The notes below the pieces were generated by a model, which worked only from the letters and a program-made list of their open reading frames with translations, searched no databases and was not told the origin of the DNA. 5,714 nt of DNA from Chitinophagaceae bacterium (GTDB taxonomy: Bacteria > Bacteroidota > Bacteroidia > Chitinophagales > Chitinophagaceae): contig PMUF01000329.1 in NCBI GenBank assembly GCA_003167015.1, positions 1 to 5,714 of the forward strand. The letters are read 5' to 3'. A program made the position numbers and the translations under genes. Positions 1 through 5,200 of the stretch are shown here, piece by piece (within the stretch, counting starts at the first letter, position 1; the number at the start of each line of letters is the position of its first letter).

Positions 1-53
1 GATCCCAGGCTAAACACCAGCAACAGGGTCGCCGAGAATAATCGTGTTTGCAT
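1..53 (-). CDS. N-terminal fragment of an exported protein (signal peptide only)
   Basis: Reading the minus strand from an ATG at 53-51 gives 17 codons, MQTRLFSATLLLVFSLG, before the window ends. This has the form of a signal peptide: a short basic start (Q-T-R) followed by a hydrophobic run rich in Leu, Val and Phe. The cleavage site and the whole mature protein lie outside the window, so no function can be given. The gene is divergent from the SgcJ-like gene at 169, with a 115-bp gap between the start codons. No Shine-Dalgarno sequence is visible, and the leader next to the ATG is AT-rich, as is common in Bacteroidota. The call rests only on the start codon, the open frame to the edge and the signal-peptide character. 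Confidence 0.5.
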   Translation of the reverse strand, partial: MQTRLFSATLLLVFSLG

Positions 54-69
54 AATAATGGTTTTATGA

Positions 70-138
70 TGTAATTTACACGTCCGATATTCGGTTTCCC
101 GCCACGAATCGATCAGCGATCGAATTAATCGACGAATC
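70..138. promoter_or_regulatory. Divergent intergenic region with inverted and direct repeats
   Basis: The gap between the divergent starts at 53 and 169 contains several short symmetries. TGTAA-T-TTACA lies at 70-80, a 5-bp inverted repeat with a one-base centre. TCGATC-agc-GATCGA lies at 109-123, a 6-bp inverted repeat with a 3-base spacer. The heptamer ACGAATC occurs directly repeated at 104-110 and 132-138. Symmetric elements between divergent genes are typical of operator sites, but no cognate regulator is encoded in the window and no clear -7 box for either gene is visible here. The individual repeats are short enough to arise by chance. Confidence 0.25.
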
Positions 139-168
139 TAAATCAACCACCCCTTCAAAAATACGCCC

Positions 169-672
169 ATGCGAATATTCTATCTCATAATAACCCTCGC
201 ATCCCTTTCCTTCGAAAGCTTCTGCCAGGACTATCCCCCAAAAGATATGGCAGCATTGCAGGCCCTGCCTGTGACCTTCCAGCGTTGTTGGAATGACCAC
301 AACATGGATTCAATGGGCACGATGCTGACGGAGGATGTTGACTTTATTAATGTAGCCGGCACCTGGTTTAAAGGGAAAACGGCGACAGTGAATGATCACA
401 AGGATAGCCATTCGATGATGTTTAAGAACAGCGTCCTTAGCACCGATAGCGTGAACATAAGGTATGTGAAATCGGATCTGGCCATCATCCACGTTGGCTG
501 GGGCATAAAGGGAGATCTTGATCCGGACGGTACGCCCAGAACACCGCGGCACGGGATCTTCACCTGGGTGGCAATCAAGAACAAAGGTAGATGGCTGCTT
601 CTGGCCGTCAGTAATGTCAACATCAGGGCAAAGGCTTCTCAGCAAATCCCTCCTTCCGGCTCAACCCCATGA
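169..672 (+). CDS. Exported SgcJ/EcaC-like NTF2-fold protein
   Basis: A 167-aa protein of the SnoaL/DUF4440-like NTF2 superfamily, closest in pattern to the SgcJ/EcaC group, whose biochemical role is mostly unknown despite the 'oxidoreductase' label often attached. Residues 1-20 form a signal peptide (hydrophobic core about 3-15, probable cleavage near C19-Q20), so the protein is probably periplasmic. C19 is not in a convincing lipobox. The fold's usual landmarks follow: W41-N42 and H44 in the first helix, then LTEDVDFINVAGTWFKG at 53-69, an H77/H81 segment, a strand with AIIHVGWGIKG, and a C-terminal strand with GRWLLLAVSNVN. These form the cone-shaped pocket of NTF2-like proteins; the ligand is unknown. 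The last ~12 residues are Pro/Ser-rich and probably disordered. The ATG at 169 is chosen because it directly begins the signal peptide. The gene converges on the esterase with only 2 bp between stop codons. Fold assignment is fairly secure; function is not. Confidence 0.85.
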   Translation: MRIFYLIITLASLSFESFCQDYPPKDMAALQALPVTFQRCWNDHNMDSMGTMLTEDVDFINVAGTWFKGKTATVNDHKDSHSMMFKNSVLSTDSVNIRYVKSDLAIIHVGWGIKGDLDPDGTPRTPRHGIFTWVAIKNKGRWLLLAVSNVNIRAKASQQIPPSGSTP

Positions 673-674
673 AT

Positions 675-2156
675 TTACTTCACATAGTACATGAGCGACG
701 TCGGTACAGGCCCATTATCCTGGGCGCCGGGCAGCATATAGTAGAATTCGAAATTTTTTCCTCCTTTTGGATGGGAGTATTCGTACCGTATCGGGTAAAA
801 GCCTTTTTCCAACGGAACGATCCAGCTTTGGTAATCTGTCCCGGGAGCAATCTCCATCAGTAGTTGATCCCCGATGAAAAGCTTCGTCCCCGGTTCCCCG
901 ACCATTAAAAAAGTATAATAGCCCTTTTGTTCGGTTTCAAGATACCCCGCAATACGACAGAAATAGCTGTTTGAATCCAATTGATTAAGATCGACAGTGT
1001 CTGAAGTTTTTCCTGATTTAATCACCTCCTTGGTGGCAGCCGACCGATAGCAGGTGTAATTCCAGGCTCCTTTGATCGCCTCGCCCGGCTTCGGTTTCGG
1101 AGTCAGCGGCGTGCCCAGTGTAAACTCGGCAGCGAGCGTCTTGTCTGAAGAATCGTTGACAAAAAATGTCTTGATCCGTAGCCGGACATCGGACACAGGA
1201 GTGATCACGTTCTCAGCTTGCATTTTCGATGACGCAATCGTCGGTTCAGTGTCATCCGTTGAATATCGCATATACTTTGCAGGTAACATATTGTAACAGC
1301 TTAACGTAAAAGGCATGCCTTTTACAACGATCCCGCCAAGAGGGTCGATATGGATCCGGTCCTGCATGAACAGGGGCGACAGCGTATACTTCACCCCGTC
1401 GTATGCGCTCTTACCCTGCATAGAGACATGCGTCTCATTAGGATAGGTCACGGTATCCCACTCAATGGTGGGCGGAGCGGCGCTTTTCAGCAGCATGACC
1501 ATAGAGTCTATCCCCATGCCATGCCAGGCGTTCCCCGTGCGTCCCGTTATATACAGGGACTTTATTCCCTGCACGGTATTCATTCTTTCCCGGGCATACC
1601 GGATCAAAAAACCATGATCCCACCATAAGGATGGGTCTGCCGCAATGTAGGCATCAAACAATTGAGGCTCGGTAAACAGCGTGTATAAGACAAAAAGGCC
1701 CCCAAGCGAATGCCCCCACAGGATATTCGACCCGTTCGAGGGGTAGGTCTTATTGATGTAAGGGATCAGCTCATCTTTCAGGAAAGCCAGCAGCTTTGGA
1801 CCGCCGCCCGCTCCATTCTGTCCTGCGGAGGTAGGCGTCAGGTCGCGGAAACGCTGGTTCACATTATTGGGATAGCTGTTGACCACGCCAACCATAATGA
1901 TCGGCGGCGTAAATCCCCATTGCTTCGACCAGGACTGCACCTGTTGGAATAGCTCCGCATTCCATTCTCCGTCCAGCAGATACAATACCTGGTATTTTTG
2001 ATTCGAACCCGGTTTATAATCCGCCGGTAGTTGTATTTGAAGTCTTCGCTCTTCTTTTAAGGTTGGCGAATAGATCGAATCTTTTATTCCCGGTTGTGCC
2101 GATGCATACAAACAAACCAGCAGCGGGAGAGAAGCAATAATGACGTGTAGGCGCAT
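675..2156 (-). CDS. Secreted alpha/beta-hydrolase esterase with Fn3-associated and PA14-like domains
   Basis: A 493-aa exported multidomain hydrolase. Residues 1-20 are a signal peptide ending YASA|Q. Residues about 25-270 form a putative esterase (Esterase D/IroE-BesA-like) domain: VLYLLDGEWN at 57-66, the nucleophile elbow G148-H-S150-L-G-G153, the family's DPSLWW at 174-179, and a likely catalytic His at 243 in NETHVS. The acidic member of the triad is probably between 205 and 235 but cannot be fixed by eye. Residues about 270-346, with MRYSTDDTEPT at 296-306, resemble the chitobiase C-terminal/Fn3-associated domain. A Pro/Lys-rich linker (349-358) leads to a PA14-like beta-sandwich (about 362-490) with GYLETEQKGYYTF and TKLFIGDQLL. 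Known relatives hydrolyse siderophore, feruloyl, acetyl or other esters; the accessory domains favour a surface glycan-linked substrate, which is inference. The frame stays open upstream to an ATG at 2231, but the ATG at 2156 is preferred because it places the signal peptide at the N-terminus. It is divergent from the haem lipoprotein. Confidence 0.88.
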   Translation of the reverse strand: MRLHVIIASLPLLVCLYASAQPGIKDSIYSPTLKEERRLQIQLPADYKPGSNQKYQVLYLLDGEWNAELFQQVQSWSKQWGFTPPIIMVGVVNSYPNNVNQRFRDLTPTSAGQNGAGGGPKLLAFLKDELIPYINKTYPSNGSNILWGHSLGGLFVLYTLFTEPQLFDAYIAADPSLWWDHGFLIRYARERMNTVQGIKSLYITGRTGNAWHGMGIDSMVMLLKSAAPPTIEWDTVTYPNETHVSMQGKSAYDGVKYTLSPLFMQDRIHIDPLGGIVVKGMPFTLSCYNMLPAKYMRYSTDDTEPTIASSKMQAENVITPVSDVRLRIKTFFVNDSSDKTLAAEFTLGTPLTPKPKPGEAIKGAWNYTCYRSAATKEVIKSGKTSDTVDLNQLDSNSYFCRIAGYLETEQKGYYTFLMVGEPGTKLFIGDQLLMEIAPGTDYQSWIVPLEKGFYPIRYEYSHPKGGKNFEFYYMLPGAQDNGPVPTSLMYYVK

Positions 2157-2228
2157 ATGCCAAGTTACCAAATAATTGCGGTTTCTACGCTTGGAAATGG
2201 GTGTTTTCACCGTGCCGGAATAGAAGGA

Positions 2229-2237
2229 CAAACTCTA
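2229..2237 (-). promoter_or_regulatory. Possible -7 box for the esterase gene
   Basis: The minus strand reads TAGAGTTTG here. This resembles the Bacteroidota -7 consensus TAnnTTTG but has three rather than two bases between TA and TTTG, so it is imperfect. It points towards the esterase start at 2156 and would give a leader of roughly 65 bases. It shares the TA at 2236-2237 with a perfect -7 box on the other strand. No matching -33 TTTG is seen at the usual spacing. Confidence 0.25.
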
Positions 2238-2243
2238 CATTTG
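2236..2243 (+). promoter_or_regulatory. Bacteroidota-type -7 box for the haem lipoprotein gene
   Basis: TACATTTG matches the Bacteroidota sigma-factor -7 consensus TAnnTTTG exactly. It ends 48 bases before the ATG at 2292, which would give a leader of about 40 bases. The -33 element (TTTG-like) is not at the usual distance; the nearest T-rich stretch, TTTT at 2204-2207, is too far upstream. The position in a divergent gap and the exact core match support the call, but the missing -33 limits confidence. Confidence 0.45.
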
Positions 2244-2291
2244 CGGTTCATACAGCCTGCCGCACACTCCATTAAACCTAAAACCATCAAT

Positions 2292-3767
2292 ATGAAAAGA
2301 TCCATCGGTGTATTGTCAATTGTTGCGGCCTTCATCCTTCTGTTAGTAGTGAATTGTTCCACTCCCATTGTTGTAGGCAAAACGGTAGTGATCCCCCGGG
2401 CTTTTCCGGACAGTTCGGTCACGGGTATCCGCTTTCCCACGGACTCTACCGTCATTAATGGCTGGACCAATAATTCCGCCTTTCCCACGTATTATGACTC
2501 TGTGAGCATTTACAAACATACCTGGGGTATCTGGGCCGGTTTGACTGCCCCCACAACACAATCGGTAGGAGGAGATAGTCTCTTGATTTATGAAACCTGG
2601 CTGGGCTTGAATGAAGTCAGACAATACATATTGGACAGTGCCGGCCCATGTCAGCCCGGCGCATTGAGCAAGAGAGGGCTTGCACCACTTACCCGTCCCC
2701 GTCAGTTCGAGCATGCAGGTATCCTGGCCCGGACGATCAATCTGGCGGCCCGGCAGAAACGGCGCGGAGATACCGCAGTAGCCAATAACCTCTGGGTCAC
2801 TGTTTCCTACAGTCCTGAGATGGCCTGCTATGCCATCAACAACAAGTTGTTTAAGCAGTCGGTGATCAACAGCTATTACCAGGCGAAGGGCTATGGACAG
2901 ATCAGCCCCTTCCCCGACAATTCCATCTTCATCAAGCCTACGTACCTGGAATATCCGGCTGATGCCAAAATCCTGTTGATGCCGGTCTGGCTTAATCCGC
3001 CGAATCCGGCCGATTCCCTCAACGCCATCGGCCCCGATCAGTTTCCGTTTTGTGTATATGTGGATGTGAATAATGGACAGCCCGGTAATAAGACGCTGGT
3101 GCCGGTTACCCCCGGGTGTACGTCGAAGGATTCGATTGCCAATGCTACCTGTAACCTCAATGACTTCATCCACTTCACTGTTGATTCTACCATGGCGGCT
3201 TTCATGAACCAGCAGGATAGCATCCAGGGGTTGAGCGGCGGGAACAAGGCCGAAGCGGGTAACAGAGTATTGCTGGTGGCCATGCATGTAGGCACGAAAG
3301 AGATTTCCAACTGGACCTGGCAGACCTTCTTCTGGGCGCCGGCACCTTCTACTCCCGGTGGTCCTAGCTCCAATCTGGCCGCAAGTCTTTTGCCGAATAC
3401 AGTACAAGGGGCTGCGCGACACTATGCCGCCAATGCTGCCTATGTGATGACGACGCCCAACAACTCCACTTCCCCGAAAGCGGGCAGCATGTTTGGCTAT
3501 AACCCTTACCTGGAAGGGGGGTTCGGTCCCACGACCTTCAACATTCCTAATCATTATCAACCCACGTTCGTCTATGGTATGCAGACCAATTGTATGACCT
3601 GTCATTCCCTGGCTGTGCCCTCCAGTGCTACCGGTTATGCGACCGATCAGTACATCAGCCTCGTGGACCCGGCCCTCTTCAAAGGCCAGGTAAAATTAGA
3701 CTTCGCCTGGTCGATCCAGACAGCCTTGATCAATGACACAATACCTTATTGGAATTTCACCAAATAA
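2292..3767 (+). CDS. Predicted lipoprotein with a single C-terminal c-type haem motif
   Basis: A 491-aa protein of a family I cannot name. The N-terminus MKRSIGVLSIVAAF then LLLVVNC has a basic start, a hydrophobic core and C22 in a lipobox-like VVNC, so it is probably a lipoprotein on the periplasmic or outer face of the envelope. Asn before Cys is unusual for a lipobox. The body is soluble, rich in Trp, Tyr, Pro and Asn, with several other cysteines (for example C120) that could form disulfides. A Trp-rich segment W341-T-W343 to W348 precedes NPYLE (404-408), then the c-type haem attachment motif C434-M-T-C437-H438. Only 53 residues follow, with no Met or His, so a distal haem ligand must come from upstream or be absent. 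A covalently bound haem implies electron transfer or haem-based chemistry. The frame stays open back to 2157, but the ATG at 2292 is chosen because it begins the signal peptide and lies downstream of a -7 box. The gene is divergent from the esterase and ends at a hairpin. Confidence 0.8.
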   Translation: MKRSIGVLSIVAAFILLLVVNCSTPIVVGKTVVIPRAFPDSSVTGIRFPTDSTVINGWTNNSAFPTYYDSVSIYKHTWGIWAGLTAPTTQSVGGDSLLIYETWLGLNEVRQYILDSAGPCQPGALSKRGLAPLTRPRQFEHAGILARTINLAARQKRRGDTAVANNLWVTVSYSPEMACYAINNKLFKQSVINSYYQAKGYGQISPFPDNSIFIKPTYLEYPADAKILLMPVWLNPPNPADSLNAIGPDQFPFCVYVDVNNGQPGNKTLVPVTPGCTSKDSIANATCNLNDFIHFTVDSTMAAFMNQQDSIQGLSGGNKAEAGNRVLLVAMHVGTKEISNWTWQTFFWAPAPSTPGGPSSNLAASLLPNTVQGAARHYAANAAYVMTTPNNSTSPKAGSMFGYNPYLEGGFGPTTFNIPNHYQPTFVYGMQTNCMTCHSLAVPSSATGYATDQYISLVDPALFKGQVKLDFAWSIQTALINDTIPYWNFTK

Positions 3768-3773
3768 ACCCCC

Positions 3774-3807
3774 GGCGCCATCCCGGAGACTTCGCTGGGC
3801 TGGCGCC
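3774..3807. terminator. Shared hairpin between convergent genes
   Basis: GGCGCCA at 3774-3780 is the exact reverse complement of TGGCGCC at 3801-3807. Inside this 7-bp arm, after one mismatch, CCC at 3782-3784 pairs with GGG at 3797-3799, and two more weak pairs leave a loop of about 8 bases. The stem fills most of the 42-bp gap between the haem lipoprotein stop (3765-3767) and the PepSY-like gene stop (3810-3812), the right place for a two-way terminator. Neither side has a long T-run: the plus strand follows with ATTTA, the minus strand with GGGGGTTTATTT. Its termination strength is therefore uncertain. Confidence 0.5.
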
Positions 3808-3809
3808 AT

Positions 3810-4106
3810 TTACTCCCCCTTGGTAGTTGTGCTAACGACTTCCCATTCATCAGACTTGCCTGCCCGCAAATGCAGGATTTGGTCGGCATTTTCCAGCGTC
3901 AGCGTATATTTCGCATGCTTATCCTTTCCCTCTTCGGTCAGCTCGGTGATCCAATAACCGGCGTACGTTGCTTTGATACTGGATTGCAAAGCAACCGGCA
4001 GTTCGCTGGAAAGGATATTGCGCTCGTCGGAATGTTTTGTCGTTTGCGATGCGCGGGTCGTGCTGATGAGCAGGAGGAGGGCCGCGGCTACCATTGTCTT
4101 TTTCAT
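3810..4106 (-). CDS. Exported PepSY-like protein
   Basis: A 98-aa periplasmic protein. Residues 1-20 are a clear signal peptide (MKKT, then an Ala/Leu core, cleavage near TRAS|Q). The mature part has the pattern of the PepSY-like domain common in small exported Bacteroidota proteins: a first helix ELPVALQSSIKATYAGY at 35-51, then a strand with ITELTEEGKDKHAKYTLTLEN, and a final strand hairpin with DEWEVVST. There is one domain copy; many relatives carry two. Such domains are thought to bind or inhibit periplasmic partners, but no partner is evident here and the function is unknown. The start at 4106 fits the signal peptide and follows an A-rich leader preceded by a perfect -7 box. The gene converges on the haem lipoprotein gene and shares its terminator hairpin. 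Confidence 0.72.
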   Translation of the reverse strand: MKKTMVAAALLLLISTTRASQTTKHSDERNILSSELPVALQSSIKATYAGYWITELTEEGKDKHAKYTLTLENADQILHLRAGKSDEWEVVSTTTKGE

Positions 4107-4125
4107 TTTTTCGTTTTTGTAAGGG

Positions 4126-4133
4126 CAAAACTA
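4126..4133 (-). promoter_or_regulatory. Bacteroidota-type -7 box for the PepSY-like gene
   Basis: The minus strand reads TAGTTTTG, an exact match to TAnnTTTG, ending 19 bases before the start codon at 4106. The leader would be short, roughly a dozen bases, and is A-rich (ACAAAAACGAAAAA), a usual Bacteroidota substitute for a Shine-Dalgarno site. A TTTG occurs upstream on the same strand, but 28 bases away rather than about 19, so the -33 element is doubtful. Confidence 0.45.
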
Positions 4134-4175
4134 TAACGCTTATCCGATGGCCGCCTGTTAACAAAGGAGGAATGG

Positions 4176-4286
4176 ATGAGCTTGTTAAACCCCTTAACGG
4201 ATTTTTCCAAATGTTGGGATGAAAACGAGGTTTTAGGCGGTGAACCACCGGTTTTACGGTCAGTAGTTCCGGTGGCCGAAGGATGA
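4176..4286 (+). CDS. Possible small ORF, 36 aa, with a strong ribosome-binding site
   Basis: An ATG at 4176 follows AAAGGAGG (4163-4170) at a good 5-base spacing and opens a frame of 36 codons to a TGA at 4284-4286. The peptide begins MSLLNPLTDFSKCWDENE and ends with a Val/Pro-rich tail, VLRSVVPVAEG. It has no signal peptide or membrane segment and matches nothing I recognise. It lies alone on the plus strand in the gap between two minus-strand genes, and overlaps hairpin-forming bases at 4238-4275. Against it: Bacteroidota seldom depend on Shine-Dalgarno sites, no promoter is visible, and an open frame of this size arises easily by chance. Confidence 0.2.
   Translation: MSLLNPLTDFSKCWDENEVLGGEPPVLRSVVPVAEG
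4245..4275 (-). terminator. Hairpin downstream of the membrane-protein gene
   Basis: CCACCGG at 4245-4251 is the reverse complement of CCGGTGG at 4269-4275, giving a 7-bp stem with a 17-base loop. It lies about 28 bases past the stop of the minus-strand membrane-protein gene, where a terminator is expected. No T-run follows on the minus strand, and CGGTG-aac-CACCG at 4238-4250 offers a competing smaller hairpin, so this is a weak call. Confidence 0.25.
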
Positions 4287-4302
4287 TCGGTAAATAAAGA
4301 TT

Positions 4303-5043
4303 TTAAATAACCCATTCAAGAACAGCGAAATACAAAATTCCCAGTGTAAGACCTGCCCACAAACTACGAAGCTTACTCTGAACATTTACTCCAAAAAATG
4401 TTGCGATAACAGGCCGCCACATGAAAGAAACAAAAACGATCGGATACAAAATCCTAAAGACCACCCATGTTGAGCTAATGGGCAATACACCCCTGTATTG
4501 ATATAAAACCTGCATTTCATTCACCAACGTTATCATCGCAATGATATTACTGACCACCAGCAGGATCCAGGCCCACTTTTTATTCTTCAGCAGGAAAAAG
4601 AAGACTATGGTTAAAAAAATAGCATTGATCGGCCCTCCCCATACGGAGGGATATCCCCCGCAATCTTTACAATGGAGAAAATAAACCTGTGTTCTGATGA
4701 CCTTATACAAAATCCAAACATAGAAAAATCCATACGCCCACAAAAACAGCTTGAACCATTTGGCTGGATCAAGTGGCATATTGGGCACGATGACGGGTTC
4801 AAGTACATTTGTTATCTGTTCTTTGTATATATTCATTCGGGAAAACTCAGCCGATTGAGTATCTGACTTCTGTGTAAAATGCTGCTCCGCTTCTTCCCTG
4901 TCAGCCGGCGTAATAATTCTTCCCTGGAGTAATTGTTTTGCAGCTTCTATTGCAGCTGACTGATAGGTGTCGGGCTCTTGGGTTATAATGAGCAACGCTA
5001 CTGTTGTATAATGGCTGAATTCTTTGTAAAAATCTATCTCCAT
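4303..5043 (-). CDS. Uncharacterised membrane protein, about five transmembrane helices
   Basis: A 246-aa protein of unknown function. Residues 1-90 are soluble and hydrophilic. They open with a pattern I associate with uncharacterised Bacteroidota membrane proteins: FSHYTTVALLIITQEPDTYQ at 9-28, then SAAIEAAKQLLQGRIITPADREEAE, probably helical. Five hydrophobic segments follow at about 96-116, 137-152, 157-176, 191-212 and 226-244. Between the first two is H124-C125-K-D-C128, a Cys pair that could bind metal or form a disulfide, depending on which side of the membrane it faces. The frame is open to an ATG at 5130, but the ATG at 5043 is preferred: the extra 29 residues look unlike the family start, and the leader before 5043 is A/T-rich as usual here. 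Base composition is clearly lower in GC than the other genes. It is divergent from the ConA-like gene at 5201. The coding call is firm; the role is unknown. Confidence 0.75.
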   Translation of the reverse strand: MEIDFYKEFSHYTTVALLIITQEPDTYQSAAIEAAKQLLQGRIITPADREEAEQHFTQKSDTQSAEFSRMNIYKEQITNVLEPVIVPNMPLDPAKWFKLFLWAYGFFYVWILYKVIRTQVYFLHCKDCGGYPSVWGGPINAIFLTIVFFFLLKNKKWAWILLVVSNIIAMITLVNEMQVLYQYRGVLPISSTWVVFRILYPIVFVSFMWRPVIATFFGVNVQSKLRSLWAGLTLGILYFAVLEWVI

Positions 5044-5200
5044 ATCATTAAAATAAGATTTATTTGGTTCACCACCGAACGCTCCTTGTATCATATTCGG
5101 ACAGCGCGCTATCGCAAGTCGGTTAATCAATTGAGGTCTAACTTCTTGTAATTAGGCATACTTGTTGGGCCGCAGAGATGGTAAAAAGTCAGCTATGCAT
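5044..5200. other. Divergent intergenic gap, no clear elements
   Basis: This 157-bp gap separates the divergent starts of the membrane-protein gene and the ConA-like gene. It is AT-rich on its left half. I found no exact TAnnTTTG box on either strand; TACTTGTT at 5159-5166 on the plus strand is only a partial match. If the membrane protein starts at 5130 instead of 5043, the gap shrinks to 70 bp. Confidence 0.4.

Noticed and set aside
156..163. TATTTTTG on the minus strand, an exact match to the -7 consensus, upstream of the gene at 53
   Set aside because: It lies over 100 bases from the start codon with no -33 partner, in an A-run where such a match is likely by chance.
76..300. A 74-codon minus-strand frame across the left divergent gap
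   Set aside because: It overlaps the signal-peptide region of the NTF2-like gene on the other strand and has no recognisable domain.
710..725. GCCCA-ttatcc-TGGGC hairpin as a terminator for the NTF2-like gene
   Set aside because: The stem is only 5 bp, no T-run follows, and it lies within the esterase coding sequence.
2157..2231. Upstream extension of the esterase to an ATG at 2231
   Set aside because: The added 25 residues precede a complete signal peptide that starts at the Met encoded at 2156, and they would occupy the divergent regulatory gap.
2157..2291. Upstream extension of the haem lipoprotein to an ATG at 2157
   Set aside because: It would bury the lipoprotein signal peptide 45 residues inside the protein and cover the divergent promoter region, including the exact -7 box.
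2343..3605. A 420-codon open frame on the minus strand opposite the haem lipoprotein gene
   Set aside because: It is fully antisense to a gene with a signal peptide and CxxCH motif. Its product is rich in Arg, Gly, Ile and His with no domain or signal, as expected of a shadow frame in GC-rich DNA.
4103..4315. A 70-codon minus-strand frame filling the gap between the PepSY-like and membrane-protein genes
   Set aside because: It overlaps the ends of both neighbours and the -7 box of the PepSY-like gene, and its composition (Ser, Thr, Lys rich, no hydrophobic core) does not look like a protein.
5044..5130. Start of the membrane protein at 5130
   Set aside because: The 29 added residues have no membrane or signal character, and the Met at 5043 gives the start expected from the following pattern. 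It is not strictly excluded.
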